Positions 51,330-60,771 are shown, numbered from the stretch's first letter. The stretch is DNA of 61,141 nucleotides from Rhodobacter sp. (GCA_027484985.1 JAIXRW010000031.1:1-61141), one strand, 5' to 3'. Program-made: numbers and translations. The notes: generated from the letters alone by a model not told the origin.

Positions 51330-52418
51330 TTGTCAACGCTCACGTCCGAACGCGCAGCCGACACGCATGGAATCGCGGTACAACAGGTGGTCAAGGCGTT
51401 CGGAGCCGGTTCCGCAGCGATTCGTGCGCTTGACGGTGTTTCGGTCGATATCCGTCAGGGCGAATTCTTTACGTTACTTGGCCCGTCCGGATGCGGGAAA
51501 ACGACGCTGCTTCGCCTGATTGCGGGGTTTGAAATGCCGACTTCAGGGGCGATTTTGCTTGACGGGGCGGATATTTCCGCGCTGCCGCCGAACCGCAGGC
51601 CCGTCAACACGGTGTTCCAAAGCTATGCGTTGTTCCCGCATCTGAGCGTTGCCGAAAACATCGGGTTCGGGCTGAAGATGATGGGCCGCAGCCGGACCGA
51701 GGTGGCAGACCGCGTGGCGCGGATGCTGGCCTTGATCCAGCTTGAACCGATGGCGAGCCGCCGCATCACCCAGCTTTCGGGCGGCCAGCAACAGCGCGTC
51801 GCACTGGCCCGTGCGCTTGCCCCGCAGCCCAAGGTGCTGCTGCTGGACGAACCGCTTTCGGCGCTGGACGCAAAACTACGCAAGGAAATGCAGGCCGAGT
51901 TGAAGCGCCTGCAACAGGAAACCGGCATCACCTTTGTTTTCGTGACGCATGATCAGGAAGAAGCCCTGACCATGTCTGACCGTATCGCAGTCATGTCGGC
52001 GGGCCATATCCAGCAGGTCGGCACCCCGCGCGAGGTTTATACCCGCCCTGTCAACCGGTTTGTCGCCTCGTTCGTGGGCGAGACGAATTTCATCTCGGGC
52101 GAGGGGGGCGCGGATGGCGTGCGGTTGGGCAACGGGGCGGTTCTGCCCGTTTCGGGGGCGCCAAACGGGCCGGTGACGGTGGCGATACGGCCGGAACATC
52201 TGATGCTATGCGCGTCGGCTGATCAAGGCGCGATGGCAGCGGTGGTCGAGCGCACGGTCTATTCCGGCACGGACACCCATTGCCACCTGAAGCTGGCGGG
52301 TGGCGGAACGCTGACTGCCCGGCTGCCCACCCTCGTCAGTGGCGAAATCGGCCTATCGGTCGGTGACAAAGTGCATGTGCGTCCGACGCCGGGTGCCGTG
52401 CAACTGCTGGCGGATTGA
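51330..52418 (+). CDS. ABC transporter ATPase, spermidine/putrescine type
   Basis: This 362-residue PotA-like ATPase has Walker [10 protein letters not shown], the Q-loop [10 protein letters not shown], signature [15 protein letters not shown], Walker [12 protein letters not shown], and a C-terminal TOBE domain (~residues 280-362: [10 protein letters not shown]). The start is a TTG at 51330 ([14 protein letters not shown]) after AAAAGGCGAG. It begins a five-gene plus-strand run with two permeases, a binding protein and an amidohydrolase. Confidence 0.9.
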   Translation: MSTLTSERAADTHGIAVQQVVKAFGAGSAAIRALDGVSVDIRQGEFFTLLGPSGCGKTTLLRLIAGFEMPTSGAILLDGADISALPPNRRPVNTVFQSYALFPHLSVAENIGFGLKMMGRSRTEVADRVARMLALIQLEPMASRRITQLSGGQQQRVALARALAPQPKVLLLDEPLSALDAKLRKEMQAELKRLQQETGITFVFVTHDQEEALTMSDRIAVMSAGHIQQVGTPREVYTRPVNRFVASFVGETNFISGEGGADGVRLGNGAVLPVSGAPNGPVTVAIRPEHLMLCASADQGAMAAVVERTVYSGTDTHCHLKLAGGGTLTARLPTLVSGEIGLSVGDKVHVRPTPGAVQLLAD

Positions 52419-52422
52419 CGGC

Positions 52423-53331
52423 ATGGCGGGCGCAAGCGACATCCTGACCATACGATCGACCCGCCGCGCTTGGGCGCTGGTGACGCCTGCGTTGATCGTG
52501 CTGGCACTGGCCGCGATCGGGCCGCTTCTGGTGGTGCTGGTCTATTCCTTTCTGACGGCGGGGGAATATGGCGGGGTGGAATGGACCTTTTCCACCGATG
52601 GCTGGTTCAAGGTGCTGTTCGAGCGGGACATCTTTGACGATACGCTGACCCTTGCCGATGCACATCTGACGATCTTTTGGCGGTCGGTCAGTCTGTCCTT
52701 GGTCACGACCGTGCTGACCTTTCTGGCAGGCTTTCCCACCGCGTGGTTCATCGCCACCCGCGCACCGCAGCAACGGGCCTTTTGGCTGTTTTTGATCACC
52801 ATTCCGTTCTGGACGAACCTGCTGGTCCGCACCTTTGCCATTAATCAGGTGATCCGGAACGAAGGGCTTTTGAACACCGCCCTTCTGTCGCTGGGCGTCA
52901 TCAGCCAGCCCTTGCAGATGACCTATACCCAAGGCGCGCTGCTTATCGGCATGGTCTATGTCTATCTGCCGCTGATGGTGCTGCCACTTTACGCCGCGCT
53001 CGAACGGTTCGACCCGCGGCTGCTGGAAGCGGGATACGACCTTTACGCCAGCCGCTGGCAGGTGCTGACACGTATCATCCTGCCCATCAGCCGACCGGGA
53101 ATTGTGGCGGGGTCGATCCTTGTCTTCGTGCCCTGCCTTGGCGCCTATGTGACGCCGCGCATCCTTGGCGGGGGCAAGATGATGATGCTGGGCAATTTCA
53201 TCGAACTGCAATTCGGCCAGGGGCGGAACTGGCCCCTTGGGGCCGCGCTTTCCATCGTGCTTCTGGTGATCGTGACGCTGGCGCTTCTGGTCTATGTGCG
53301 CACCCTGTCGCGCGAGAATCGTCATGGCTGA
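52423..53331 (+). CDS. ABC transporter permease, PotB type
   Basis: This 302-residue permease has about six membrane segments. The cytoplasmic EAA loop reads EAGYDLYASRWQVLTRIILP, which contacts the ATPase. The large periplasmic loop after the first segment and the TIPFWTNLLVRTFA stretch are typical of the PotB/PotH branch. It starts 4 bp after the ATPase stop and overlaps the next permease by 8 bases. Confidence 0.92.
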   Translation: MAGASDILTIRSTRRAWALVTPALIVLALAAIGPLLVVLVYSFLTAGEYGGVEWTFSTDGWFKVLFERDIFDDTLTLADAHLTIFWRSVSLSLVTTVLTFLAGFPTAWFIATRAPQQRAFWLFLITIPFWTNLLVRTFAINQVIRNEGLLNTALLSLGVISQPLQMTYTQGALLIGMVYVYLPLMVLPLYAALERFDPRLLEAGYDLYASRWQVLTRIILPISRPGIVAGSILVFVPCLGAYVTPRILGGGKMMMLGNFIELQFGQGRNWPLGAALSIVLLVIVTLALLVYVRTLSRENRHG

Positions 53332-54133
53332 ACAGCGCCGCCATTTCAGCGCCGCCGACATTCCGGGTTTCGGCCTGACGGCCATGGCCGTATTCGTGGC
53401 ACTTTACCTGCCCATCGTCACGCTTGTGGTCTATTCCTTCAACGCCTCGGCCAGCGTGGCCGAATGGGGCGGGCTGTCGCTCGACTGGTATCGCAAGGCG
53501 GCCGGAAATGCCGAGGTGCTGAATGCCACCGCAAATTCGCTGATCATCGCCAGCCTTGCCGCGCTGTTTTCGACCACGCTCGCCACGCTTGCCGCGCTTG
53601 GCACCACGCGGCGGGCGCCGTTTCGCGGCATGACGGCGGTCTATGCCGCGATCAACCAGCCGCTGATGGTGCCCGAAATCGTTACTGCCGTGGCGCTTCT
53701 GGTCGTCACCGCCGCGCTGAAACAGGCGACCGGCTATACGGGCCTTGGCTATCTGGTCATGGCACACACTGCGTTCTGCATCCCCTTTGCCTATCTGCCC
53801 ATCCGCGCGCGGCTGGAAGGGATGGACCTGTCTTTCGAAACAGCGGCCGCCGACCTTTATGCCAGCGACTGGCAGGTGTTCCGCCATGTCACCCTGCCCT
53901 TGCTGCTGCCCGGCATCCTTGCGGGCGCGATGCTGGCCTTCGTCACCTCGCTTGACGATGTGGTCATCACCGAATTCATCAAATCGCCGGGTCAGGACAC
54001 GCTGCCCACCTATATGCTGGGCCAATTGCGCCGCGCCATGACGCCCGATGTCAACGCGATCTCGTCCATGCTGATGGGCGTGACGATCCTGATGCTGTTC
54101 GCCTTCTTCCTGCTCACAAGAAAAAAAGCCTGA
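53324..54133 (+). CDS. ABC transporter permease, PotC type
   Basis: This 269-residue permease has about six membrane segments, with TLVVYSFNAS after the first and the EAA loop ETAAADLYASDWQVFRHVTL. SLDDVVITEF marks the PotC/PotI branch. It pairs with the PotB-type protein and precedes the binding-protein gene by 22 bp, where a good ribosome-binding site (GGGAG) is visible. Confidence 0.92.
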   Translation: MAEQRRHFSAADIPGFGLTAMAVFVALYLPIVTLVVYSFNASASVAEWGGLSLDWYRKAAGNAEVLNATANSLIIASLAALFSTTLATLAALGTTRRAPFRGMTAVYAAINQPLMVPEIVTAVALLVVTAALKQATGYTGLGYLVMAHTAFCIPFAYLPIRARLEGMDLSFETAAADLYASDWQVFRHVTLPLLLPGILAGAMLAFVTSLDDVVITEFIKSPGQDTLPTYMLGQLRRAMTPDVNAISSMLMGVTILMLFAFFLLTRKKA

Positions 54134-54155
54134 CCAACCCAACGGGAGACCACCC

Positions 54156-55181
54156 ATGAAAAAGACCATCGCCGCAATCGCGCTGCTTCTTGGCAGCACC
54201 GGCATCGCCTCGGCCGAGGGCGAGCTGTTCCTGTACAACTGGGGCAACTACACCAGCCCCGACCTAATCAAGAAGTTCGAAGAGAAATACGATGTGAAGG
54301 TCACTATCACCGATTTCGATTCGAACGACACGGCGCTGGCCAAGATCGAGGCGGGCGGCGCGGGCTTTGATCTTGCGGTTCCTTCGGCGGGTTTTGTCGG
54401 CATCTATGCCGAAAAGGGCCTGATCCAGAAGCTTGACCATGCGCGCCTGCCCAACATCAAGAACATTGCGCCGGAATGGGTAGATGTGGCTTGGGACAAG
54501 GGCCGCGAATACTCGATCCCGTGGCAGTGGGGCTCGACCGGGGTTTCGGTGAACACCAAAGACTATTCGGGCGATATCAACACCTCGTCCATCTTCATGG
54601 ACCCGCCGGCCGAATTGCAGGGCAAGATCAACGTCATCCCCGAAATGGGCGACGTAATGGCGCTGGCCACCATGTGGGCGGGCGGCGATGTCTGCTCGGA
54701 AGACCCCGAGGTGATGAAGAAGGTCCGCGACGCCCTGATGGCCGCCAAGCCGAAATGGATGTCGATGGATTATTCCACCGTCGAAAAGATGACCAACCAC
54801 GACTATGCCGCGACCGTTGACTGGAACGGGTCGGGCCTGCGGTCGCGCCTTGCCAATCCTGATGTGAAATGGGGCTTCCCGAAGGAAGGCTACGGCCTGT
54901 GGATGGATAACGTGGTGCTGCTGTCCGACGCCAAGAACGTCGACAACGCCTATCTGTTCATGGACTTCATCATGGATCCGGAAAATGCGGCGATGCTGTC
55001 GGCCTTTGCCCGCTATGCCAACGGGATTTCGGGGTCCGAAGCCTTTATGCCCGCCGATATGAAGGACGCGCCCGAACTGGTGCCGCCCGCCGAATTTGCC
55101 AACCTTGGCCAGTTCGTCACCGTCTGCACCGGCAAGGCGCTGGAGTACCAGAACGCGATCTGGACCGAATTGCAGAAATAA
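54156..55181 (+). CDS. Periplasmic binding protein, spermidine/putrescine (PotD/PotF) type
   Basis: This 341-residue protein has a signal peptide (MKKTIAAIALLLGSTGIASA, cut before EGELF) and the PotD-family opening LFLYNWGNYTSPDLIKKFE. Downstream it has the ligand-cleft regions SAGFVGIYAEKGL, IPWQWGSTGVSVN and EGYGLWMDNVVLL. The ligand is a polyamine or a related cationic or amide compound; neighbouring catabolic genes suggest it is broken down. A terminator follows. Confidence 0.92.
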   Translation: MKKTIAAIALLLGSTGIASAEGELFLYNWGNYTSPDLIKKFEEKYDVKVTITDFDSNDTALAKIEAGGAGFDLAVPSAGFVGIYAEKGLIQKLDHARLPNIKNIAPEWVDVAWDKGREYSIPWQWGSTGVSVNTKDYSGDINTSSIFMDPPAELQGKINVIPEMGDVMALATMWAGGDVCSEDPEVMKKVRDALMAAKPKWMSMDYSTVEKMTNHDYAATVDWNGSGLRSRLANPDVKWGFPKEGYGLWMDNVVLLSDAKNVDNAYLFMDFIMDPENAAMLSAFARYANGISGSEAFMPADMKDAPELVPPAEFANLGQFVTVCTGKALEYQNAIWTELQK

Positions 55182-55200
55182 GCGACCCCTGCGAAACCAT

Positions 55201-55234
55201 ACGCCGCGCGGCACCCTCTGCGCGGCGTCTTTCC
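55201..55234 (+). terminator. Hairpin terminator after the binding-protein gene
   Basis: ACGCCGCGC (55201-55209) pairs perfectly with GCGCGGCGT (55220-55228), followed by CTTTCC. It lies 20 bp after the stop of the binding-protein gene. The T tract is short, so partial read-through into the amidohydrolase is plausible. Confidence 0.6.
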
Positions 55235-55253
55235 ATTTCGAAAGCACCCGCCC

Positions 55254-56909
55254 ATGCCCGCCGATCTGATCGTTAAGAATGCCCGCGTCCTGACGATGGA
55301 CCGCGCCAATCCCAATGCACGCGCCGTGGCCATCACCGCAGGCCGCATCTCGGCCGTGGGCGATGATGCCGCCGTTATGGCGCTGGCGGGCCCACAAACC
55401 CGCGTGATCGATGCCAAGGGGCGCACGCTGCTGCCCGGTTTCGTGGAAAGCCACCTGCATCTTGGCCTTGGCGGGTCGGAACTCGGCCACCTGCACCTGA
55501 CCGGCCAGCACGGGATGGAGGCGATGTCGCGCGCATTCCGCGCCTTTGCCGCCAAACACCCCGACCGCCCGCTTCTGATGGCGCAAGGGGCCGATTACGC
55601 CATGCTCGACCATCCGGTCAGCCGCCATGACCTTGATGCGATCATCGCAGACCGCCCCATCGCCATGACCGCGCATGACCACCATACCGTCTGGGCCAAC
55701 ACCGCCGCGCTGCAAGCCGCAGGTATCCTGCACGGCGCCACCATGCCCGCAGGGCACGAGGTGGTTATGGGCGCGGATGGCCTTGCCACGGGCGAGTTGC
55801 GCGAATTCGAGGCCTTTGCCCCCGTCATCGCCCTTGCGGGCGAAACCAGAATCAACCTTGGCATCGCCACGGGCATGGAACCCGACAGCCCGCCCACGGC
55901 GGAAGAACGCGCCGCTGACAAGGCGAAATTCCTCGCAGGCCTCCAACACTGCGCCGCCCATGGCATCACCTCGATGGTGAACATGGACGGCAACCGCTAC
56001 ACCCTTGAAATCCTGCGCGAAATGCAGGCGGCGGGCGACCTTCTTGCCCGCGTCAAGGTGCCCTTCCACCTGAAACCGCAAATGCCGCTTTCGGAACTCG
56101 ACCGCGCCTCGGCCATGGCCCGCGATTTCGATGACGAATGGCTGACCAGCGGTTTCGTCAAGATGTTCATGGATGGCGTGGTCGATAGCCGCACCGCCTA
56201 TATGCTGAACGACTACCCCGACCAGCCCGGTCACCGCGCCGAACCCCTGTTCCCCCCCGCCCGCTTCAACGAGGTCGCGACCGAGATCGACCGCCGCGGG
56301 TTGCAAATCGCAGTCCACGCTATCGGTGACGGGGCCGTCCGCACCACAATTGACGGGTATGAGGCCGCGCGATCCGCCAATGGCAAGCGTGACTCGCGCC
56401 ACCGCATCGAACATATCGAACTGATCGACAGCAAAGATGTGCCCCGCCTTGCAGACCTTGGCATCACCGCCAGCCTGCAACCCCCGCACCCCCCCGGCGC
56501 GATGGATTTTCCGCTGATGCCCACGCTTGAACGGATCGGCCGGGCGCGGTGGAAGGATGCCTATCTTTGGTCCACCCTTGCCGCCGCAGGTGCGCCCGTG
56601 GCCTTTGCCAGCGACTGGCCGGTGACAGATGTTTCGGTCATGCGCGGGATACAGGCAGCGATGACGCGGGTGCCCTATGACGGCTGCGCCGACGAACGCC
56701 TGTCGCTGCACGACACGCTTTACGCCTATACCGCAGGCGGCGCATGGGCCGCGCATCGTGACCATGTGACGGGCCGTCTGGTTGTGGGTCTGGCAGGCGA
56801 TATTGTCTTGCTTGACGGCGATATCGAAGCCACGCCTGCGGACCATATCGCCACCATCGGCATCGCCCTTACCGTCTGCGGCGGGCGCATTACGCATGAG
56901 GCGCTGTGA
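55254..56909 (+). CDS. YtcJ-like metal-dependent amidohydrolase
   Basis: This 551-residue protein is of the amidohydrolase-3 group. It has an N-terminal beta-sandwich part (LIVKNARVLTMDRANPNARA), the metal-binding HxH in GFVESHLHLGLGG (~residue 64), a late histidine in HRIEHIEL (~385) and the aspartate in FASDWPVTD (~460). Homologues hydrolyse amides, formamides or exported metabolites; the substrate here is unknown. The position directly after the ABC importer suggests it acts on the imported compound. Confidence 0.88.
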   Translation: MPADLIVKNARVLTMDRANPNARAVAITAGRISAVGDDAAVMALAGPQTRVIDAKGRTLLPGFVESHLHLGLGGSELGHLHLTGQHGMEAMSRAFRAFAAKHPDRPLLMAQGADYAMLDHPVSRHDLDAIIADRPIAMTAHDHHTVWANTAALQAAGILHGATMPAGHEVVMGADGLATGELREFEAFAPVIALAGETRINLGIATGMEPDSPPTAEERAADKAKFLAGLQHCAAHGITSMVNMDGNRYTLEILREMQAAGDLLARVKVPFHLKPQMPLSELDRASAMARDFDDEWLTSGFVKMFMDGVVDSRTAYMLNDYPDQPGHRAEPLFPPARFNEVATEIDRRGLQIAVHAIGDGAVRTTIDGYEAARSANGKRDSRHRIEHIELIDSKDVPRLADLGITASLQPPHPPGAMDFPLMPTLERIGRARWKDAYLWSTLAAAGAPVAFASDWPVTDVSVMRGIQAAMTRVPYDGCADERLSLHDTLYAYTAGGAWAAHRDHVTGRLVVGLAGDIVLLDGDIEATPADHIATIGIALTVCGGRITHEAL

Positions 56910-56920
56910 CAGCGCCCGAA

Positions 56921-56944
56921 CGGCCCCGCTATCGCGCGGGGCCG
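56921..56944. terminator. Bidirectional hairpin between convergent genes
   Basis: CGGCCCCGC (56921-56929) and GCGGGGCCG (56936-56944) form a perfect 9-bp stem with a six-base loop between the convergent amidohydrolase and cupin genes. There is no T tract, so termination is inferred from position. Confidence 0.5.
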
Positions 56945-56951
56945 CCTGACG

Positions 56952-57305
56952 CTACTTCAGCTTGATGCAGAAGTGCTTCTTCACCGGCGCGTCCACCTGC
57001 CAATGGCCGCTGAAACCCGGTTCCACTACAAAGGCATAGCCGGGGTTCAGCACCACGGGCGCGCCGTTATCGGGGGTGATCGTAATTCGCCCCTCGATCA
57101 GGTGGACGAATTCGTAGAATTTATAGACGGCATGCCATGTGCCTGTCGTTGCCTGCCACGTGCCGCTGATCACGCTGCCATCAAAGCTGGTATGCTGCAC
57201 CCATGTCTTCATCGTCGGGTTGCCCGACACCTTGGTCCAGCCTTCAAGGTCGGCCACCATCGGCTCGGGTCCGGGGGCGGGCAGGCGGAAAACGGTTTCA
57301 GTCAT
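56952..57305 (-). CDS. Single-domain cupin (DUF861/cupin_3-like)
   Basis: This 117-residue cupin has motif 1 in TGTWHAVYKFYEFVHLIEG and motif 2 in GYAFVVEPGFSGHWQV; it resembles the DUF861/cupin_3 group often found beside catabolic genes. It may be a small sensor or an auxiliary enzyme. The ATG at 57303-57305 (MTETVFRLPAP) is used. It is divergent from the GNAT gene, whose upstream region contains two direct GTACACC repeats 44 bp apart (57375 and 57419). Confidence 0.85.
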   Translation of the reverse strand: MTETVFRLPAPGPEPMVADLEGWTKVSGNPTMKTWVQHTSFDGSVISGTWQATTGTWHAVYKFYEFVHLIEGRITITPDNGAPVVLNPGYAFVVEPGFSGHWQVDAPVKKHFCIKLK

Positions 57306-57446
57306 GGCAGGGTCCGTTCGGTTGCATTCGCGCCCTTGGTAGGGTGCCACCCCCCTGCCGCGCAAGCCCCCAAAGTACACCCCACCCCTCTTGCCGCCGC
57401 CTGTGCTGTGGTGAAAATGTACACCGCAGCACTGGGAGAGTTGATC

Positions 57447-58025
57447 ATGCAGATACGGGCAGCACGGGCCGATGATGCCGCAGACCTTGCGCGATTTATC
57501 AATCTGGCCGCAGATGACCTGCCGCTGCATTTCTGGCGAAAGTCGGTTGGTCCCGATGGCGACCCGTGGGCGCATGGCCGCGAACGCGCCGCGCGTGAGA
57601 CGGGAAGTTTTTCCTATCGCAACGCATGGCTGGCAGTAGAGGGGCAAGAGGTGGCGGCCTGCCTGTTGGGCTATCCGGCCGATGCGGAACCTGCCCCCAT
57701 CGACCCGGATACACCGCCCATCTTCGTCCCGCTTCTGGAACTGGAAGCACTGGCCCCCGGCACGTGGTATCTGAACGTGTTGGCCACCTATGACCGTTTT
57801 CGCGGGCAGGGCTGCGGCAGCGCGCTGTTGGCCAAGGCAGAAGAGATTGCCCATGCAGGCGGTCACAGCGCCATCAGCCTGATTGCTGCCGACACCCACC
57901 CCGATGCACGGCGGTTATATGCGGCCAAAGGCTATGTCGAACGCGCACGCCGCCCCGTGGTGAAACAGGACTGGCAGGTCGCGGCGAAAGAATGGATCCT
58001 GATGGTCAAGACACTAAAGGGCTGA
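57447..58025 (+). CDS. GNAT-family N-acetyltransferase
   Basis: This 192-residue protein starts at 57447 (MQIRAARADDAADLARF) after GGGAGAG. The acetyl-CoA-binding motif A is at YDRFRGQGCGSALLAKAEE and motif B at HPDARRLYAAKGYVE. The substrate is probably a small amine or amino compound; with the importer and amidohydrolase nearby, a degradation intermediate or imported amine is a reasonable guess, not shown. Confidence 0.88.
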   Translation: MQIRAARADDAADLARFINLAADDLPLHFWRKSVGPDGDPWAHGRERAARETGSFSYRNAWLAVEGQEVAACLLGYPADAEPAPIDPDTPPIFVPLLELEALAPGTWYLNVLATYDRFRGQGCGSALLAKAEEIAHAGGHSAISLIAADTHPDARRLYAAKGYVERARRPVVKQDWQVAAKEWILMVKTLKG

Positions 58026-58104
58026 ATGCGCGGCGGCAAAAGCGTTTCCCCAAGCGCGCGATCTGCCGCATTATTGGCGTGTGGCATAGCAGCAGAGCAG
58101 CGCC

Positions 58105-59256
58105 TTGAAAGTCGAAATCCATTCCCTGTTCGAATATCTTCTGGAAACAACCAACGCCGCGCCTGAAGCGATTGTGGGGTTTTCCCTTTCGGCTTCGCCC
58201 TGCCTTGGCGACTATCTGGCCGAGCTGGATCCGGCGCAGTCGCTTGACTGGAATGGTCGCGATTTTCGCGGCTTGCCGGAACTGCGCAATCACGTGCTGG
58301 CACAGGCCGGCCTGACCGGCATTTGCACGGCTGCCGATGTGCTGATTACAGCAGGGGCGGCCGAGGCAAATTATCTTTCGATCATGCAGCGGCTGCAACC
58401 GGGTGACAGGATCGTGCTGGAAACCCCCGGCTGGCCACAGGCCGAAGTTCTGGCAAAGGCAAAGGGGGCCGAAATCGTCAAGGTCACACGGAACGAGGCC
58501 GAGGGCTGGCGCCTTCCGCTTGACCGGTTTGCGGCGGCGGTCACACCCGGCACGCGGATGATCTTTCTGACCAATCCCAACAACCCGACCGGCGCGCTTT
58601 TGTCTGCGGCCGAAATGGCCGAGGTGGTCGCCATAGCCGCACGCGTTGGCGCATGGCTTCTGGTGGACGAGGTTTATGCCGGTCTTGAATGGGACAGCCC
58701 ACGCGCGCCTTCAGTTGCGGGGCTGTACGAGCGGGGCATCACCACCGGATCGGTCAGCAAGGCGCTGGGCTTGCAGGGGCTTCGCACCGGATGGATGATC
58801 TGCCGCGATGTCGGACATGTGCAGGATTGTCTTATCATGCGCGAAAATTCGAGCGAAATCATGAACATAATGGGCGAGATCATCGCAGAGATCGCCCTTA
58901 GACCGCAGCGTTATGCCCAAGCGTTGGATCGGGCGCGGCAGGAAGGCGCTGCCAATCTGGCGCAGTTGAACCAATGGATCGCGGGGCAGGGACTATTGTC
59001 TTGGCAGCCGCCACGGGCGGGTCTGATCGGGCTTGCCGCCCTGCAGGACGGTGTTGATAGCGAGGATTTCGCGCGGTTTCTGCTGGCTGACCCCTATCGG
59101 ACCTTCCTGTTGCCCGGAAGCGCCTATGATCTGCCCGGGCACATCCGGTTGGGCGTCGGCGGCGGCCCGGCGGCAAAGATTGGAAAGGGTCTGGAAAGGC
59201 TTTCGCGGGCGCTGGGCGATTATGTCCGCAAGGGCGGGTCGTCCGGGGGCGCATAA
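58105..59256 (+). CDS. PLP-dependent class I/II aminotransferase
   Basis: This 383-residue fold-type I aminotransferase has a TTG start at 58105 (KVEIHSLFEYLLE). Landmarks: ITAGAAEANYLSIM for the PLP phosphate region, FLTNPNNPTGALL, LLVDEVYAGLEWDS with the PLP-binding Asp, GSVSKALGLQGLRTGW with the Schiff-base lysine, and a C-terminal arginine in GHIRLGVGGGP. The substrate is not assignable. It closes the gene group that begins with the ABC importer. Confidence 0.9.
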   Translation: MKVEIHSLFEYLLETTNAAPEAIVGFSLSASPCLGDYLAELDPAQSLDWNGRDFRGLPELRNHVLAQAGLTGICTAADVLITAGAAEANYLSIMQRLQPGDRIVLETPGWPQAEVLAKAKGAEIVKVTRNEAEGWRLPLDRFAAAVTPGTRMIFLTNPNNPTGALLSAAEMAEVVAIAARVGAWLLVDEVYAGLEWDSPRAPSVAGLYERGITTGSVSKALGLQGLRTGWMICRDVGHVQDCLIMRENSSEIMNIMGEIIAEIALRPQRYAQALDRARQEGAANLAQLNQWIAGQGLLSWQPPRAGLIGLAALQDGVDSEDFARFLLADPYRTFLLPGSAYDLPGHIRLGVGGGPAAKIGKGLERLSRALGDYVRKGGSSGGA

Positions 59257-59377
59257 AGGCGCGGGGTAGCGTGATGATTTTTGTGATTGCGCCAAAACAT
59301 TTCGGGTTCAGATAGGCAAAAGTCCGCTTGAGACAGGTGGAACCATAGCTGACCCTCAGGGCCAAACCCACGACGCT

Positions 59378-59671
59378 TTGGGGCGTGCCAGGTGGATGGG
59401 CTATAGGGGCAAGGTGGGCGGGGTTCGGCTGGTTACCTGTTGTGAAGGTGTGGGACGCGGCATCCTGATGCCGGCGTTTCGCACGGGGAAAGGGCTGACA
59501 ATCTCTGTTCTTGTCGATCGTGCGATGGATATCGCGGATGTGCGCAGAAGGGCCGGTCGATCGAATGGCATTCGGCCACAGGTTTTCGGCATCCCGGCCT
59601 GCACGAACCCGCAGGCGAAGGCGGGCTTGGCTTGGTGCGATCATGTTCGGGGTTTATGGCCATTGATCTGA
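59378..59671 (+). pseudogene. N-terminal fragment of a DUF4432-like (mutarotase-fold) gene, cut by an IS element
   Basis: Up to 97 codons remain, from a TTG at 59378 with no better start upstream. GGVRLVTCCEGVGRGILMP and then TGKGLTISVLVDRAMDIADV resemble the opening of DUF4432 proteins (RTGSGLxFxVLxDRGMDI). The end, [16 protein letters not shown], also fits. The similarity stops where the IS3-family left end begins (59679), and no downstream half is seen after 60940. The gene is therefore interrupted and probably dead. The family assignment is from memory and moderately secure. Confidence 0.5.
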
Positions 59672-59696
59672 TCCCCGATGACGTTGCCCCCGACTT

Positions 59697-60393
59697 TTAT
59701 CCAGCGTGAGCGAGACTCCGGGTTTGAGTTTTGCCTGTTTGGGCGTGTTGAGCAACGGGGGCTGGCGCGGAGCTTTGCGGGTTGCGCAGCGTCAGGCCCT
59801 GTTGCGGGGTGAAGGTTTGGGCGAACTCGGACGGCGTTTGCCAGCCAAGGCGGGAGTGGGGGCGTTCGGTGTTGTAGTCCTTGCGCCAGGCGGCGAGCGT
59901 GGCGCGGGCATGGTTCAGGGACGCAAACAAGCGTCCCGTTCAAAAGCTCGTCGCGTATCCGACCGTTGAAGCTCTCGATGAAGGCGTTCTGGGTCGGCTT
60001 TCCGGGCGCGATGTAGTGCCAGTCGATCTTGCGCTCGTCAGCGAAGGTCAGGATTGCATTCGACGTAAACTCGGTTCCGTTGTCGCTGACCACCCTGATC
60101 GGCTTACCTCGGGCTTCAATCCGGGCCGCCAACTCCCGTGCCACCCGTGCGCCGGATAAAGACGTGTCGGCGATCAGGGCAAGACATTCCCGCGTGCAGT
60201 CATCGACCACGGTCAGCACCCGGAAGCGGCGGCCATCGGTCAGCTGGTCGGAGACGAAGTCGAGCGACCAGCGTTGGTTCGGCATCAACGGCAGCGTCAT
60301 CGGCGCTCGCGTGCCGATGCGCGACCGCTTGCCGTTTTCCGGTGGGCGCCACCACTTTTTTCCGAGGAGATCCTTCAGCGCCGCCCTCGCCAT
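59697..60393 (-). pseudogene. IS3-family transposase orfB, internally deleted and frameshifted
   Basis: The rve integrase core survives in two frames. The first runs [52 protein letters not shown] and [18 protein letters not shown]. After a one-base shift near 59930 the correct continuation [19 protein letters not shown], then [17 protein letters not shown], is in another frame. D, D and E of the DDE triad are all upstream of the shift, but the N-terminal helix-turn-helix part has been deleted. Confidence 0.85.
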
Positions 60394-60653
60394 TGAGCTC
60401 GAACCAATTGCGTCTCGATGGCTCGATCGAGCATCGCATCGGCCAGCAGCCGCTTCAGACGGGCGTTCTCGTCCTCAAGCCCCTTTAGCCGCTTCGGCTC
60501 GCTGACATCCATGCCGCCATACTTGGCCTTCCACTTGTAGGCGGTCGCATCGCTGACGCCGTGCTTGCGGCACAGCTCGGCAACGGAAACCCCGGCCTCG
60601 TGCTCCTTCAGAATACCGATGATCTGATCTTCGGTGAACCTGCTCCGCTTCAT
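60375..60653 (-). pseudogene. IS3-family transposase orfA, altered C-terminus
   Basis: MKRSRFTEDQIIGILKEHEA, VAELCRKHGVSDATAYKWK and the leucine-zipper-like [20 protein letters not shown] are standard for IS3 orfA. After MLD the reading frame is diverted ([16 protein letters not shown]) by inserted sequence, whereas the expected continuation (LKDLLGKKW) appears in another frame. 92 residues as it stands. Confidence 0.85.
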
Positions 60654-60717
60654 CTCTGGTCCTCTTGGTTGGGCCAGAGTCTACCTCAAACTGGATTAGG
60701 CGCAGGGGGCAACGTCA

Positions 60718-60771
60718 CCGTGAACCTGCTGCGCTTCATGTCCGTCTCCTTCGCTGGAGAACAGACTAACT
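60718..60771 (-). mobile_element. 5' stub of a second IS3-type orfA
   Basis: On the minus strand, GGAGACGGACATGAAGCGC gives a ribosome-binding site and the codons MKRSRFT (start ATG at 60737-60739), after which the sequence meets the end of the element at 59679-60717. It looks like an older IS copy whose orfA was interrupted by the inner one. Confidence 0.6.

Larger units (their letters stand above)
59679..60717 (-). mobile_element. Decayed IS3-family insertion sequence
   Basis: This element is about 1.04 kb, bounded by inverted ends TGACGTTGCCCCC (59679-59691) and its complement (60705-60717), with similarity continuing inward (TATCCAG/TAATCCAG). It encodes IS3-type orfA and orfB on the minus strand. 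Three lesions are visible. orfA is frameshifted near its end by an insertion of about 40 bp around 60384-60425. The end of orfA (KDLLGKKW) is joined directly to the middle of orfB, implying an internal deletion of several tens of codons. A one-base frameshift in orfB lies near 59930. No clear target duplication is seen. Confidence 0.85.

Noticed and set aside
54264..56897. An 877-codon minus-strand open frame
   Set aside because: It is antisense to the binding protein and the amidohydrolase, both clearly identified, and crosses the terminator between them. It is an artefact of GC-rich codon use.
59697..60653. Programmed frameshifting to make an IS3 OrfAB transposase
   Set aside because: The frame changes are at the wrong places (inside orfB and after an insertion in orfA) and a section of orfB is missing, so decay explains them better.
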